From Chitinophaga caeni (GTDB taxonomy: Bacteria > Bacteroidota > Bacteroidia > Chitinophagales > Chitinophagaceae), in the NCBI RefSeq assembly GCF_002557795.1, contig NZ_CP023777.1, positions 1,752,001 to 1,816,000 on the forward strand: 64,000 nucleotides of DNA, given 5' to 3'. Position numbers and translations under genes: made by a program. Position 1 is the first letter of the stretch. Every line of letters starts with the position of its first letter. The notes beneath the pieces are model-generated. The model was not told the origin of the DNA, ran no database searches, and was given only the letters and a program-made list of their open reading frames with translations. Below, in pieces: positions 7,210 to 15,911 of this stretch.

Positions 7210-8055
7210 CTATAAGTCCTTGTCCATATATTCTTCCAAAGAAGATTTCAGCTGGTCTAAAAATGCGGTTCGGGAATTGGCACGATATTTCATTCGGTGG
7301 AAAGCATTATGCAAATCTCCTAAGGTAATCTGAAACAGTTTTTCAAAAACCAGACTGACTTTTCGTATGCCTACTTTACCGTAGGAAAGAGAGCCATTTG
7401 CATACAGCGCATAAATCAGTTCTATCAGAGCATTTTTGGTATCCGTCCAAAGGATACCGTTAGATGAAATATCCCTTGCAGAAAGAGAGCCTGCCATTTC
7501 ATCATCGTTGATTTTTTGGAGTATGTAGGTGTAGAGTAAATCGTTGGCTATTATCCGAGCAACTTTGTTATCATAATAAGTTGAAAATGGCGGGTCAATT
7601 TCAAAAACAAAGCTGTTCAGACCGTCGTGGGAATTAATGTTGCCTAACCTAAAGTAGGTTTCATCACGGTCGGTTCTTCCCGAGCGATAATATCTGTAAA
7701 AATCTGAATTGTAGATATGCTCCCTGTATTCCTGTTTTAATCCCTGCAATTGTTCTGAAAAATAACTCGCATACATTTTCCCTCCGTCAACTGGACAAGC
7801 TGTCTGTATGCGAAATATTTTATTGTGGTAAATGAGTTTGGAGAGGATGTACGGTTTAATATTGCGAAAGAAATTGATTTCTTCCCAATGGTTTTTAAAT
7901 CCCTGTTTTGTAATATCTTCTCTTATTGACCATAAATACTCTTTCAGGTACATTGTCGTTTGATATTCTTCATCAATTGCATTAGGTGCAGGCAGCGAAA
8001 TGGCATTTTCTTTTCGCTGTATCTCCGAAATAATATGATTTAATGAAGATGTCAT
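7210..8055 (-). CDS. rteC: RteC-like regulator of a conjugative element
   Basis: 281 residues, the usual RteC length. The C-terminal signature is present: ALIELIYALYANGSLSYGKV, then FEKLFQITLGDLHNAFHRMK, then RTAFLDQLKSSLEEYM. In CTnDOT-family integrative conjugative elements of Bacteroidota, RteC activates the excision operon. Here no excision or transfer operon is visible beside it; only a broken relaxase remains at 11.5-12.4 kb. It is therefore best read as a survivor of a decayed element. It is transcribed away from the MFS/AKR genes' 3' ends on the same strand, separated by about 40 bp. Confidence 0.88.
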   Translation of the reverse strand: MTSSLNHIISEIQRKENAISLPAPNAIDEEYQTTMYLKEYLWSIREDITKQGFKNHWEEINFFRNIKPYILSKLIYHNKIFRIQTACPVDGGKMYASYFSEQLQGLKQEYREHIYNSDFYRYYRSGRTDRDETYFRLGNINSHDGLNSFVFEIDPPFSTYYDNKVARIIANDLLYTYILQKINDDEMAGSLSARDISSNGILWTDTKNALIELIYALYANGSLSYGKVGIRKVSLVFEKLFQITLGDLHNAFHRMKYRANSRTAFLDQLKSSLEEYMDKDL

Positions 8056-8095
8056 TTCAGTTAGTTTAATATGCTTCTTTTTCTAAAATACTATT

Positions 8096-9256
8096 TCAAG
8101 GCTTTAAAAACCGAGATAGAGCACCTATAAATGTTGATGAAACCGCTAAAAGCACAAATGCAATCTTTAGATTGAATTGTTGGGATAGAAAGCCAATTAA
8201 AGGTGGTCCAATTAGGAAACCAATAAATCCAATAGTTAGAACGGATGCAATTCCCGAAGCGGGAGCCATTCTTTCCGTTTTGCTTGCCACCCCTGCTACG
8301 AGCGGAACCATTGAGGAAATGCCCAATCCAACCAAGCCAAAGCCAATCGAACCTCCTATAAGACTTGGATAAATAATCGCAACCAATGTTCCCGAAAAGA
8401 TAAGGCAGGCATTTATAATAATAAGGTTTCTAATGCCATATTTACCCAATAGAAAATTATTCGCAAACCTGCCTATGGTCATCATCGCCATAAAAACCGA
8501 ATAGCCAATTCCAATATTGTTATTTGCATTATGTACCTCTTTTTGAAAATAAACCACACTCCAAACATACATCGTGCTTTCGCAAATCATTGCAAAGAAT
8601 GCAATCACTCCAAGTATAATGAGTGATTTTTCGGGTATAGCAAAGGTTTTCCCTACTTTCTCCAATTCGGGTCTGTAAAAAAGATATTTTTTGAATAAAA
8701 GAATAGTGGATATTCCCAAAGAAGCAATAATAGTGAATTGTGTTATAAACGGTATCCCGTTTTTGATTAACAGCGTTCCGATAAAAGCTCCTATAAAACC
8801 CGCCACGCTCCAAATACCGTGAAAAAAAGGCAATAAAGTTTTGTTCACATTTTGTTCCGCAATCGTTCCCTGTGTATTCATAGACACATTTACGGCACTA
8901 TAAAATAATCCCGACAGAAAAAGACTGATAACAAGCTGTATCGTGGTACTGCACATACCTATTGCTACCAACGTGATATGGTATAAAATCACCCCCCAAA
9001 CTGCAATGGATTTACTCGAATATTTTTTGACAAACCAACCCGAAACGGCTAATGATACCCATAAGCCAACAGGCATAGCAAATAAAACACTGCCTAACTG
9101 TCCGTCCGTTAAGTTTAGTTTTTGCTGAATATCGGCTATTCTGGAAGTCCAAGTTGTAAAACTTAATCCCAACAAAAAGAATACGATACCGACCGCAATA
9201 TTTCGTTTGTTGGAAACGTACTTTTCTGGCTGTTTATTCATAGCGTTCATCGTCAT
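8096..9256 (-). CDS. MFS transporter, YbjJ-like
   Basis: 386 residues, with about twelve hydrophobic segments and a short basic N-terminus. The first helix, NIAVGIVFFLLGLSFTTWTSR, and the following IADIQQKLNLTDGQLGSVL resemble YbjJ/FucP-type major facilitator proteins. It overlaps the aldo/keto reductase gene by 23 bases, so the pair is one operon. Alternative in-frame starts (ATG at 9250 and 9247) would shorten the overlap. The substrate is unknown; the neighbouring reductase and AraC regulator suggest inducible efflux or uptake of a small carbonyl or sugar-like compound, which is inference. Confidence 0.85.
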   Translation of the reverse strand: MTMNAMNKQPEKYVSNKRNIAVGIVFFLLGLSFTTWTSRIADIQQKLNLTDGQLGSVLFAMPVGLWVSLAVSGWFVKKYSSKSIAVWGVILYHITLVAIGMCSTTIQLVISLFLSGLFYSAVNVSMNTQGTIAEQNVNKTLLPFFHGIWSVAGFIGAFIGTLLIKNGIPFITQFTIIASLGISTILLFKKYLFYRPELEKVGKTFAIPEKSLIILGVIAFFAMICESTMYVWSVVYFQKEVHNANNNIGIGYSVFMAMMTIGRFANNFLLGKYGIRNLIIINACLIFSGTLVAIIYPSLIGGSIGFGLVGLGISSMVPLVAGVASKTERMAPASGIASVLTIGFIGFLIGPPLIGFLSQQFNLKIAFVLLAVSSTFIGALSRFLKP

Positions 9257-10325
9257 TTTGCGGAAGTATTTCGGCTACGTTTGATTTTATACCGTTTATG
9301 GTCGTTCCTGCTTGCAAAAGGTCTGCTGTACCTTTCAGTAGACTATGTGGAAATGGCAGTTCGGGAACAGACAGCTTGTTTAAGGCTTTTAATTCTTCAG
9401 TGGATAATTTTAATTCCGAAGCCTTAATATTCTGCTTTAGCTGTTCTAATGTCCTTGCTCCGAGTAAAGTCGAGGTAACTCCCTTTTGGTGCATTACCCA
9501 AGCAATGGCAACAGTCGATACCGGAGCGTTTCGGTCTTTTGCAATAGCTGTCAATTGTTCAATTATCCGATAGGTATTTTCGGAAAGCTCCGGACTTATC
9601 CTGCTTTCGTTCCTGCCACTTAATTGCTGACCTTTATTTTCTCTTGTGTACTTTCCGCTTAATATGCCCTCTTTTAATGGCGACCAAGGCATAACACCTA
9701 ATCCCATATCCAAAGCCATTGGTATTAATTCGTTCTCTACCGACCTTTCCAAAAGGGAATACTCTAATTGTAAACCAATAAATGCCGACCAACCTCTGAA
9801 TTTCGCAAGCATTTGGGCTTCTGTGATTTTCCATGCAGGAGTATCGGAAACAGCGATGTACCGTATTTTTCCCGCACTTACCAAATCTTGCAAGGTCGAG
9901 AGGGTTTCTTCTATGGGTGTATGGGGGTCGTAAGCGTGCAACCAATAGAGGTCTATGTAATCGGTCTGCAATCTTTTTAAAGAATGTTCCAAAGACTGGA
10001 TAATACTTTTTCTGCCCGTACCGCCACCGTTAGCGTCATAGGGGTACAGATTGCCCCAAAACTTCGTAGAAATAACCAAAGCATCTCTACGGACGGATTT
10101 ATTAGCCAAAAAATCCCCAATGATTTTTTCCGAATGCCCTTTGGTGTAAATATTTGCCGTATCAATCACATTTCCGCCATTCCCGATATATTCATTCAAT
10201 ATTGCGTGTGCATCAGTAGGGTTTGCCCCAAAACCCCAATCTTCGCCAAAAGTCATTGTTCCCAATGTTAACGGACTGATACGCAATCCCGATTTGCCCA
10301 ATGTCCTGTAATCTGTTAAACCCAT
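9234..10325 (-). CDS. Aldo/keto reductase
   Basis: 363 residues with the AKR catalytic tetrad in order: D55 and Y60 (VIDTANIY), K88 (ISTKFW) and H130 (YWLHAYD). The NADP-binding C-terminal end includes STLLGARTLEQLKQN. It is an NAD(P)H-dependent carbonyl reductase with a TIM-barrel fold; the substrate is not predictable. It is the first gene of an AKR-MFS operon and is divergent from an AraC regulator 134 bp away, the classic layout for local activation. A -7 box TAATTTTG lies on the minus strand at 10354-10361, about 29 bp ahead of the start. Confidence 0.92.
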   Translation of the reverse strand: MGLTDYRTLGKSGLRISPLTLGTMTFGEDWGFGANPTDAHAILNEYIGNGGNVIDTANIYTKGHSEKIIGDFLANKSVRRDALVISTKFWGNLYPYDANGGGTGRKSIIQSLEHSLKRLQTDYIDLYWLHAYDPHTPIEETLSTLQDLVSAGKIRYIAVSDTPAWKITEAQMLAKFRGWSAFIGLQLEYSLLERSVENELIPMALDMGLGVMPWSPLKEGILSGKYTRENKGQQLSGRNESRISPELSENTYRIIEQLTAIAKDRNAPVSTVAIAWVMHQKGVTSTLLGARTLEQLKQNIKASELKLSTEELKALNKLSVPELPFPHSLLKGTADLLQAGTTINGIKSNVAEILPQNDDERYE

Positions 10326-10353
10326 AATATTTATTTTAAAATTTTGAATTGAA

Positions 10354-10361
10354 CAAAATTA
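10354..10361 (-). promoter_or_regulatory. -7 promoter element of the AKR-MFS operon
   Basis: On the minus strand this reads TAATTTTG, a full match to the Bacteroidota TAnnTTTG element. No good TTTG stands at -33, which fits a promoter that needs an activator such as the divergent AraC protein. Confidence 0.45.
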
Positions 10362-10447
10362 GAAAGGGCAATCTTGGGGCAATGTCCGTAATCAAACCAA
10401 CTATATCGAAAATCAATCAATAATTAGTTTCCTGTTGGTAGGTTTAG

Positions 10448-10455
10448 TAAATTTG
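10448..10455 (+). promoter_or_regulatory. -7 promoter element of the AraC-family gene
   Basis: TAAATTTG matches TAnnTTTG exactly and ends only five bases before the ATG at 10460. The transcript would start at or next to the start codon, so the mRNA may be leaderless. Confidence 0.5.
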
Positions 10456-10459
10456 TCCT

Positions 10460-11371
10460 ATGGAAAATCAGAATGATATAACGGAATTTTATAAAAAGAA
10501 AAACCTTGATATTCCTGTCTATCTCCAATGGGGAACAGCGCATTTTGATGTAATGAAAATTGATACTTTGAAGAAAAGGAACGAAGCGATTTCCTTGCTT
10601 TCCTTTACACGAAAAGGTCTCTATAAGATAAAATTGGTAAAGGGAAATTGTAAGTGTCATTATGCGGATAGGACTATCGAAATTGAAAAGTACGCTCTGG
10701 TATTTATCAACCCTATGATACCTTTTCTTCTCGAAGAAACAGAAGAACCAATAAAGGAATACTTCTGCATTTTTAATGACGAGTTTTTCAGCAATTTCGG
10801 GAATATTAGGGATTATCCCGTTTTTCAAAATCATCGGGATAATGTATATAGTTTATCGGACGATGAGTATCAGAAATTTGAAGTCCTGTTGGACAATATG
10901 AAAGAGGAACTTTCTTCTGATTATGAATACAGGTTTGATGCTATTCGCAATCTTGTATATGAGCTTATCCATAAAGCCATAAAAATGAATGGTGTCCAAC
11001 CCAAAGTAACCAAAAGAAATGGTGCTGATAGCAGGATAACGTTACTTTTCGAGGAATTGCTGGCTCTGCAATTTCCCTTGCACTCAACTTCCGATTATGT
11101 CAAACTTAGAAAACCCAAAGATTTTGCCGAACAGCTTTCCGTATCCATTAATCACTTAAATAAAGCCGTTAAGCATATCCGCAATAGAACCACTTCGGAA
11201 ATTATTACGGACAGGATATTACAGGAAGCAAAAATATTGTTGAAAATCACGGACTGGTCAGTTTCAGAAATTGGCTATTCTTTAGGTTATGAAACTCCGT
11301 CAAGGTTTATTTATACTTTTCGTAAAAATATGGGTGTGTCGCCTTTGATATATAGAAATGAAAATACCTAA
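10460..11371 (+). CDS. AraC-family transcriptional regulator
   Basis: 303 residues. The N-terminal part (about 1-170) is a cupin-like sensing region. The C-terminal part has two helix-turn-helix motifs: DFAEQLSVSINHLNKAVKHI (about 222-241), and WSVSEIGYSLGYETPSRFIY followed by FRKNMGVSPLIYR, the AraC signature end. It is divergent from the AKR-MFS operon and probably its activator. The ATG is five bases from a -7 promoter box, so the transcript may lack a leader. Confidence 0.92.
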   Translation: MENQNDITEFYKKKNLDIPVYLQWGTAHFDVMKIDTLKKRNEAISLLSFTRKGLYKIKLVKGNCKCHYADRTIEIEKYALVFINPMIPFLLEETEEPIKEYFCIFNDEFFSNFGNIRDYPVFQNHRDNVYSLSDDEYQKFEVLLDNMKEELSSDYEYRFDAIRNLVYELIHKAIKMNGVQPKVTKRNGADSRITLLFEELLALQFPLHSTSDYVKLRKPKDFAEQLSVSINHLNKAVKHIRNRTTSEIITDRILQEAKILLKITDWSVSEIGYSLGYETPSRFIYTFRKNMGVSPLIYRNENT

Positions 11372-11478
11372 ATAGGTATCTGCTATGCTGTTTTACCTCA
11401 ATTCCTCTATACGATTTAGCGACAAAAGACCGTCCAACCTTAACGATATAAACGCCTGTTCTAATCAACAAGATTTTT

Positions 11479-12395
11479 TCACAACCTCCTACCTTTCTTC
11501 TTTTTTTTCTTCATTCGTTTGGCGAACTGTTCTTCTTCGTAGTCGTTGCCTTGTGCATCGGGTAACAGGCTGAACAGCCCACCAATATTAAAATTAGTCG
11601 AATGCTCCTGTGGAATAAACTCAAAAAGGTCTTTCGTAGGCAAATCGTCCATTGTATTTGTTTTGGAAACAGGATTGTCCTGTATCTTCAATTCAGGTTT
11701 GTTTCCGTTATTCCACCAATCATTGAAAACATTTGCCGAGAGGTTTCTATCCAGTGCTGAACCGTTCCAAACACTACGGCTTTCATGGTCGATAAAGGTT
11801 ATACCGTAAATCCGTCCGTTATCGTTCCTTCGGACAACCGTATTAATGCCCTGTTCAATAAGTTGCTTTTTAAATTCTGTTTCGCTGTTCGTGGTATGTA
11901 TAGCCAATTCAACGGTATTCTTTAAAACTGACCTTGCAGGATTGGTTTTCAATTTCTCTTTGGACTGCTCAAAGTGTTTTTGTAATTGTGCTACGCCTGC
12001 ATCTTTTCCAAATAGCGATGCTTTGAACGGATTGCTTGCCTTGTTTCCTTTCTCGTCCAATGCTACATACACCAATCCGTTTACGGTCTGACCGTCCCGT
12101 TCGCCTTTGACTTCTTCCGCTGTAATGTTGAATAGCGACAGCAAAGCATTATAGCTTCCCATAGTTGGAAAGCTGTAATATTTTGGCAAGTGACGGACTA
12201 CCGAAGCTATTTGACTTTTAATATCGCCTTTCTGCTGTTCCACCTTTTTGAAAATCTTATCGGCTTGTTTCTGCTCCTGCTCAGTGGCTTTGTGCAAGTT
12301 ATATTTCTGCTCCAAATCCCGACAGATAGCCATTGAGCGTGGGTGGTCGTAATCATCGGGGATTTTCTTTCCGTCAATGCCTACGCAGGTCGAAC
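11479..12395 (-). pseudogene. Truncated relaxase/mobilisation protein (MobB-like), 5' part missing
   Basis: An open frame with a plausible ATG at 12333 reads 284 residues to a basic tail (KKKKKKGRRL). In the same frame upstream the sequence continues VGIDGKKIPDDYDHPRS. This looks like the stretch just after the catalytic relaxase core in Bacteroidota mobilisation proteins. The catalytic N-terminus is absent. Homology stops at about 12385-12405, where a serine-recombinase fragment on the other strand begins. The remaining part matches the DNA-processing C-terminal region (NGRIYGITFIDHES, NVFNDWW). The piece cannot nick DNA on its own and is a remnant of a conjugative or mobilisable element that presumably also supplied rteC. 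Confidence 0.72.
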
Positions 12396-12830
12396 CGTAA
12401 AAAGGTCATCGAAAAGAAAAGCCAATTGCAGGAAGTCGAGGAAAAACTGTTTTCTGTCGAAGAGAAATGGATAAAGAACGAAATCAACAAGGATACCTAT
12501 GGCCGTTGGTATTCGATATACAGCAACGAGATACTGAACCTAAAAGGAGCAATAGAACGGTTGAGCAATGACCAAAGCAAGGCGTTCAGCATCTTGGAAG
12601 ACAACCTAAACCTATTGACGGATATGCGCCATGTGTATACGGTGTCCGATACCCTGCAAAAGAGGGAATTTGTGAACAGGGTGTTCGACAGCAATCTGTA
12701 CTATGAAAACGGCATTTATCGAACACCTACCATGCTCGGTTTATTTTCACATAACCATCTGGAAATGAAAGAAAAGGGATTGCTGATTTACGAAAAAAAA
12801 GAGGGTCTTCTTGATGAAGACCCTCTCAGC
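12385..12830 (+). pseudogene. 3' fragment of a large serine recombinase
   Basis: From about 12385 the plus strand encodes KKVIEKKSQLQEVEEKLFSV, EEKWIKNEI and REFVNRVFDSNLYYENGIYR, the coiled-coil and C-terminal end of Bacteroidota large serine recombinases. The catalytic domain, the recombinase domain and the zinc ribbon are missing. An ORF can be drawn from 12333, but its first 18 codons are antisense to the relaxase fragment. At the other end the frame has lost its own stop and runs into the tRNA-Ser terminator and antisense tRNA to 12950. The fragment thus abuts the chromosomal boundary of the island. Confidence 0.7.
12792..12825 (-). terminator. Rho-independent terminator of tRNA-Ser
   Basis: A perfect 10-bp stem (12801-12810 with 12816-12825, GAGGGTCTTC arms) and 5-base loop. 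On the minus strand it is followed by eight T residues (12793-12800). It lies five bases beyond the tRNA 3' end. Confidence 0.93.
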
Positions 12831-12916
12831 GGAGAAGAAGGGATTCGAACCCTTGAAACCCTTTCGAGTTTACACACTTTCCAGGCGTGCCAGTTCAACC
12901 ACTCCTGCACTTCTCC
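12830..12916 (-). tRNA. tRNA-Ser(GGA)
   Basis: 87 nt with a class II long variable arm. The acceptor stem GGAGAAG (12916-12910) pairs with CTTCTCC (12837-12831), and the discriminator G is at 12830. The T-arm reads GGGTTCGAATCCC. The anticodon loop CTGGAAA carries GGA (12882-12880), reading UCC and UCU codons. The 3' CCA is not encoded. The gene has its own strong promoter and terminator. It marks the right-hand boundary of the accessory island, with the tRNA 3' end facing the island. Confidence 0.96.
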
Positions 12917-12933
12917 AGTGTTTTTGCGGGATG

Positions 12934-12964
12934 CAAAGATAACTGTTTAAATGAAATATACAAA
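12934..12964 (-). promoter_or_regulatory. tRNA-Ser promoter (TTTG-N19-TAnnTTTG)
   Basis: On the minus strand TTTG (12964-12961) is followed by exactly 19 bases and then TATCTTTG (12941-12934), a full match to the Bacteroidota primary sigma consensus. The tRNA starts 17 bases downstream. The -33 box lies inside the T-tract of the ansA terminator. Confidence 0.85.
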
Positions 12965-12999
12965 AAAGCCCGAGGAAATTTTTGCTCTCCGGGCTTTTT
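12961..12999 (-). terminator. Terminator of ansA
   Basis: A 10-bp stem AAAAAGCCCG/CGGGCTTTTT (12963-12972 with 12990-12999), with the minus-strand T-run at 12967-12962, directly after the asparaginase stop. The T-run doubles as the tRNA-Ser -33 box. Confidence 0.85.
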
Positions 13000-13006
13000 G
13001 TCAATA

Positions 13007-14041
13007 TTAATCTTCGGATTCGATAGTCAATTCTCCACGTAAAGGCACTTCTATAAAGCGTTTTACTTCTGCTAGCGACAAGTTCTGACCCAATAAATAC
13101 ATCAATTTCGTAGTAGCCGCTTCGAAAGTCATATCATGACCGCTCACGACGCCGATTTGCTTCAAGTTGGAACTGGTTTCATACTTACCCAATTCCACGG
13201 AACCACCGTCACATTGAGTAATGTCCACGATAACGATCCCTTTCTTGATCGCGTTTGACAGTGTTTCCAGGAACCATTCTTGGGTGGAAGCGTTACCGCT
13301 GCCGAAGGTTTCCATGATAACGCCTTTCAGGCCGGGAACGTTCAGGATAGATTCTACCACCTTCCTCGTAATGCCCGGGAAAATCTTCAACACGCTGATG
13401 TTGGGATCCATCTCCTTGTTAACCTTCAACGGCTCCGTAGGGGCGGGTAGTACATAATTGTGCTTATGTTTAATATCGATGCCGGCTTCCGCTAATGCCG
13501 GGTAATTCATTGAATAAAAGGCTTCGAACTTCTCGGCATTATATTTTTTGGCCCTGTTGCCGCGGAACAACATGAAATCAAAATAGATACATACTTCCGG
13601 CACCATTACCGTACCGTTGGAATGTTTCATCGAAGCTATTTCCATCGCGGTAATGATATTTTCCTTGGCATCTGTCCTGATTTTGCCGATAGGCAATTGC
13701 GAACCTGTTAAAATCACGGGCTTATTTAAGTTCTCCAGCATGAAACTCAATGCGGAAGCCGTAAATGCCATCGTATCGGAGCCGTGTAGAATCACGAATC
13801 CATCGTAACGATCGTAGCGGTCTTCGATAATACTGGCCAGCTCCGACCAGATTTCCGGCTGCATGTCGGAAGAGTCTATCGGGGGATTAAACGCGTAGAC
13901 GTAAAAGTCTATTCCCATGCGGTATAATTCCGGCAGATTATTACGGATCTCGTTAAAACCGATCGGGCGCAAGGCCTTGGTTTTTTCGTCGTAAATCATC
14001 CCCACGGTACCACCGGTATAAATGATGAGAATCTTTGTCAT
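13007..14041 (-). CDS. ansA: Type I (cytoplasmic) L-asparaginase
   Basis: 344 residues, as expected for type I asparaginases that hydrolyse asparagine to aspartate and ammonia. The nucleophile motif TGGTVG (9-14, Thr12) and the second motif HGSDTM (86-91, Thr90-Asp89) are intact. There is no signal peptide, so it is the cytoplasmic form. A TACATTTG -7 box lies 23 bp upstream of the start. The gene ends in a strong terminator just before the tRNA-Ser promoter. TatD lies upstream in the same direction with a 43-bp gap. Confidence 0.95.
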   Translation of the reverse strand: MTKILIIYTGGTVGMIYDEKTKALRPIGFNEIRNNLPELYRMGIDFYVYAFNPPIDSSDMQPEIWSELASIIEDRYDRYDGFVILHGSDTMAFTASALSFMLENLNKPVILTGSQLPIGKIRTDAKENIITAMEIASMKHSNGTVMVPEVCIYFDFMLFRGNRAKKYNAEKFEAFYSMNYPALAEAGIDIKHKHNYVLPAPTEPLKVNKEMDPNISVLKIFPGITRKVVESILNVPGLKGVIMETFGSGNASTQEWFLETLSNAIKKGIVIVDITQCDGGSVELGKYETSSNLKQIGVVSGHDMTFEAATTKLMYLLGQNLSLAEVKRFIEVPLRGELTIESED

Positions 14042-14064
14042 TCAGTGCTATTAAAAATGCACTG

Positions 14065-14072
14065 CAAATGTA
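14065..14072 (-). promoter_or_regulatory. -7 promoter element of ansA
   Basis: Reads TACATTTG on the minus strand, a full TAnnTTTG match, in the short gap between tatD and ansA. No clear -33 TTTG is present. It suggests ansA can be transcribed independently of tatD. Confidence 0.5.
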
Positions 14073-14084
14073 ACACTGGATTAA

Positions 14085-14855
14085 TTAAAGCGTTTTGAAT
14101 AATTTGGCCGCATTGATGGATGTAATAGAGGCTACTTCCTCAATTTTTAGATTTTTTATATCTGCGATCTTTTGAGCGATGATCGGGATGTAGGCGCTCT
14201 CGTTCCTTTTCCCACGGTATGGGCTCGGGGCAAGGTAAGGCGCATCGGTCTCTAAAACGATATGTTGCAGGTCGATGGCTTCGACTATTTTGTCCAACCC
14301 GGCCTTCTTAAAGGTCACCACGCCACCGATCCCCAGGTAAAAGCCCAAATCGATAATTTCTTTCGCTTCTTCCAGGCTGCCGGAGAAACAATGGAACACC
14401 CCGCCAAGGTTACCGTCATGAATTTTCTTGACTACATCGATACATTCCCTCGTAGATTCACGGCTATGTATCGCGATGGGTAGCTTGCGTTCTACTGCCC
14501 ATTGTACTTGCGTTTCAAAAGCAAGGTATTGTTGCTCCGTATGTGTTTTATCCCAATAGAAATCCAGTCCGATTTCCCCGATGGCATAAAATTTCCCTTT
14601 ATCCAGCCATTCCCGCACAATTTGCAGTTCATCTGCAACGTTTTCTTTAACATATACTGGGTGTAAGCCCATCATGGGGAAACAATGTCCCGGGAATTGA
14701 TCCACGAGGCTCATCATACCTTCAATGGAACTACTATCAATATTTGGCATGTATAGGTGGTCTACCCCGGCGTCTAGCGCACGTTGGATCATTTCAGGAC
14801 GGTCCTGTTCAAATTCTTCGGAATACAGGTGCACATGGGTATCGATAAAATTCAT
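14085..14855 (-). CDS. TatD-family metal-dependent DNase/hydrolase
   Basis: 256 residues, the usual length. The TIM-barrel metal ligands of the amidohydrolase superfamily are in order: DTHVHL (5-10), GEIGLDFYW (metal-binding Glu), HSRES, HCFSG and LETDAPYL (final Asp). Family members are 3'-5' exonucleases or deoxyribonucleases acting in DNA repair and quality control; the exact substrate is uncertain. It is transcribed towards ansA and probably shares messages with it, although ansA has its own -7 box. Confidence 0.93.
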   Translation of the reverse strand: MNFIDTHVHLYSEEFEQDRPEMIQRALDAGVDHLYMPNIDSSSIEGMMSLVDQFPGHCFPMMGLHPVYVKENVADELQIVREWLDKGKFYAIGEIGLDFYWDKTHTEQQYLAFETQVQWAVERKLPIAIHSRESTRECIDVVKKIHDGNLGGVFHCFSGSLEEAKEIIDLGFYLGIGGVVTFKKAGLDKIVEAIDLQHIVLETDAPYLAPSPYRGKRNESAYIPIIAQKIADIKNLKIEEVASITSINAAKLFKTL

Positions 14856-14933
14856 TATATATTCTTTTTTTATTATAAATTGTTTTGAGTAATTTTAGAA
14901 AAAATTACCATATATCGTTATAAGGACGATATG

Positions 14934-14941
14934 CAAAGTTA
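14934..14941 (-). promoter_or_regulatory. -7 promoter element of tatD
   Basis: Reads TAACTTTG on the minus strand (TAnnTTTG), about 78 bp ahead of the tatD start; the leader between them is very A+T-rich. Confidence 0.45.
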
Positions 14942-14964
14942 CCATACTCTATAAAAAATCTACA

Positions 14965-15849
14965 ATGCATTGTTATTTTAACACGAACAAGGTGATTACT
15001 GCGGCCGTATTAGCCGTTTTTTCTACGACCCTATTCTTTGCCTGTACAAAGGATAATAAGCAAACACAGCAGGATGTTGACGATAATGCCGTGATAAGAT
15101 TAGCCGCACAACAAGCCGTTGCCAGCGAAACTTACGATGATGTTTTCGATGTGACCTTGGCATTAAATGCTAACAACCAGGGTAGCTTGGGGCGTAGAAG
15201 CTCGGAATTCCAGGATGTCATTTCCCAAAAGATCTGGTATTGCGGTTCTGCTTCCGTGAGCATCGTTCCGCTGGACCTGGAAACCTGGCCTAAAACGGTA
15301 ACCGTTGACTTCGATGCGGGATGCACCGATAGCAGCCGTGTAAGAAGCGGTAAGATGAAAATAGTGCTCAGTGCGCCGTTATTAAGCACCAATAGCACTG
15401 CCACCGTTACCTTTGAAAACTACAAGGTCAATAATGTAGCTGTGCAAGGTGAAGTGTTGATAACTAATTTATCAGCCAATAATGTATTTAAATATTCCAC
15501 AAAGGTTACTGAAGGTAAACTGACCTATGGCGATACGTTATGGGTTAAATACAATGGCATCAAAACCGTGGAGCAAACCGCGGGATCTGCCACGCCATTG
15601 AATTTATTAGATGATGTATATGCCGTAAGCGGCAACGCTACCGTTGAAAATAGCGATGGCAATGGCGCTTCGGTGAATATTACATCGCCATTGGTTAGGA
15701 AACTAAACTGCGGCTATGTTAGCCAAGGTACTATGGATATCGTGGTATATGGTAATGCTGCCAGTATTGATTACGGTAATGGCGACTGTGATAACAAGGC
15801 CATGATGACTTACAAGAATAAGCAGATAGAAATCACTTTGCCTAATTAA
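14965..15849 (+). CDS. Lipoprotein of unknown function, beta-rich
   Basis: 294 residues. The N-terminus is a lipoprotein signal: a hydrophobic stretch, then LFFA before Cys27, followed by TKDNKQTQQDVDD. No canonical +2 sorting signal is evident, so it could sit in the inner or outer membrane. The mature part is rich in Ser, Thr, Asn and Val with alternating strands, as in secreted Bacteroidota beta-sandwich proteins. I recognise no domain. Two cysteines at the centre (YCGS, DAGCTD) and two near the end (LNCGY, GDCDN) could form disulfides. It is a single-gene unit closed by a strong terminator. Confidence 0.8.
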   Translation: MHCYFNTNKVITAAVLAVFSTTLFFACTKDNKQTQQDVDDNAVIRLAAQQAVASETYDDVFDVTLALNANNQGSLGRRSSEFQDVISQKIWYCGSASVSIVPLDLETWPKTVTVDFDAGCTDSSRVRSGKMKIVLSAPLLSTNSTATVTFENYKVNNVAVQGEVLITNLSANNVFKYSTKVTEGKLTYGDTLWVKYNGIKTVEQTAGSATPLNLLDDVYAVSGNATVENSDGNGASVNITSPLVRKLNCGYVSQGTMDIVVYGNAASIDYGNGDCDNKAMMTYKNKQIEITLPN

Positions 15850-15878
15850 TTTGTTCAATTACTTTGCTTGCAAATAGG

Positions 15879-15911
15879 TAGAGGTTACCATCCCGGTAGC
15901 CTCTATTTTTT
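15879..15911 (+). terminator. Terminator after the lipoprotein gene
   Basis: An 11-bp stem (15879-15889 with 15895-15905, one G-U pair) followed by TTTTTT at 15906-15911. It overlaps the stop of the convergent deacetylase gene. Confidence 0.88.

Noticed and set aside
12333..12950. A 205-codon plus-strand ORF as a complete gene
   Set aside because: Its start is antisense to the relaxase fragment and its last 40 codons are antisense to the tRNA terminator and tRNA-Ser; only the middle is a recombinase fragment.
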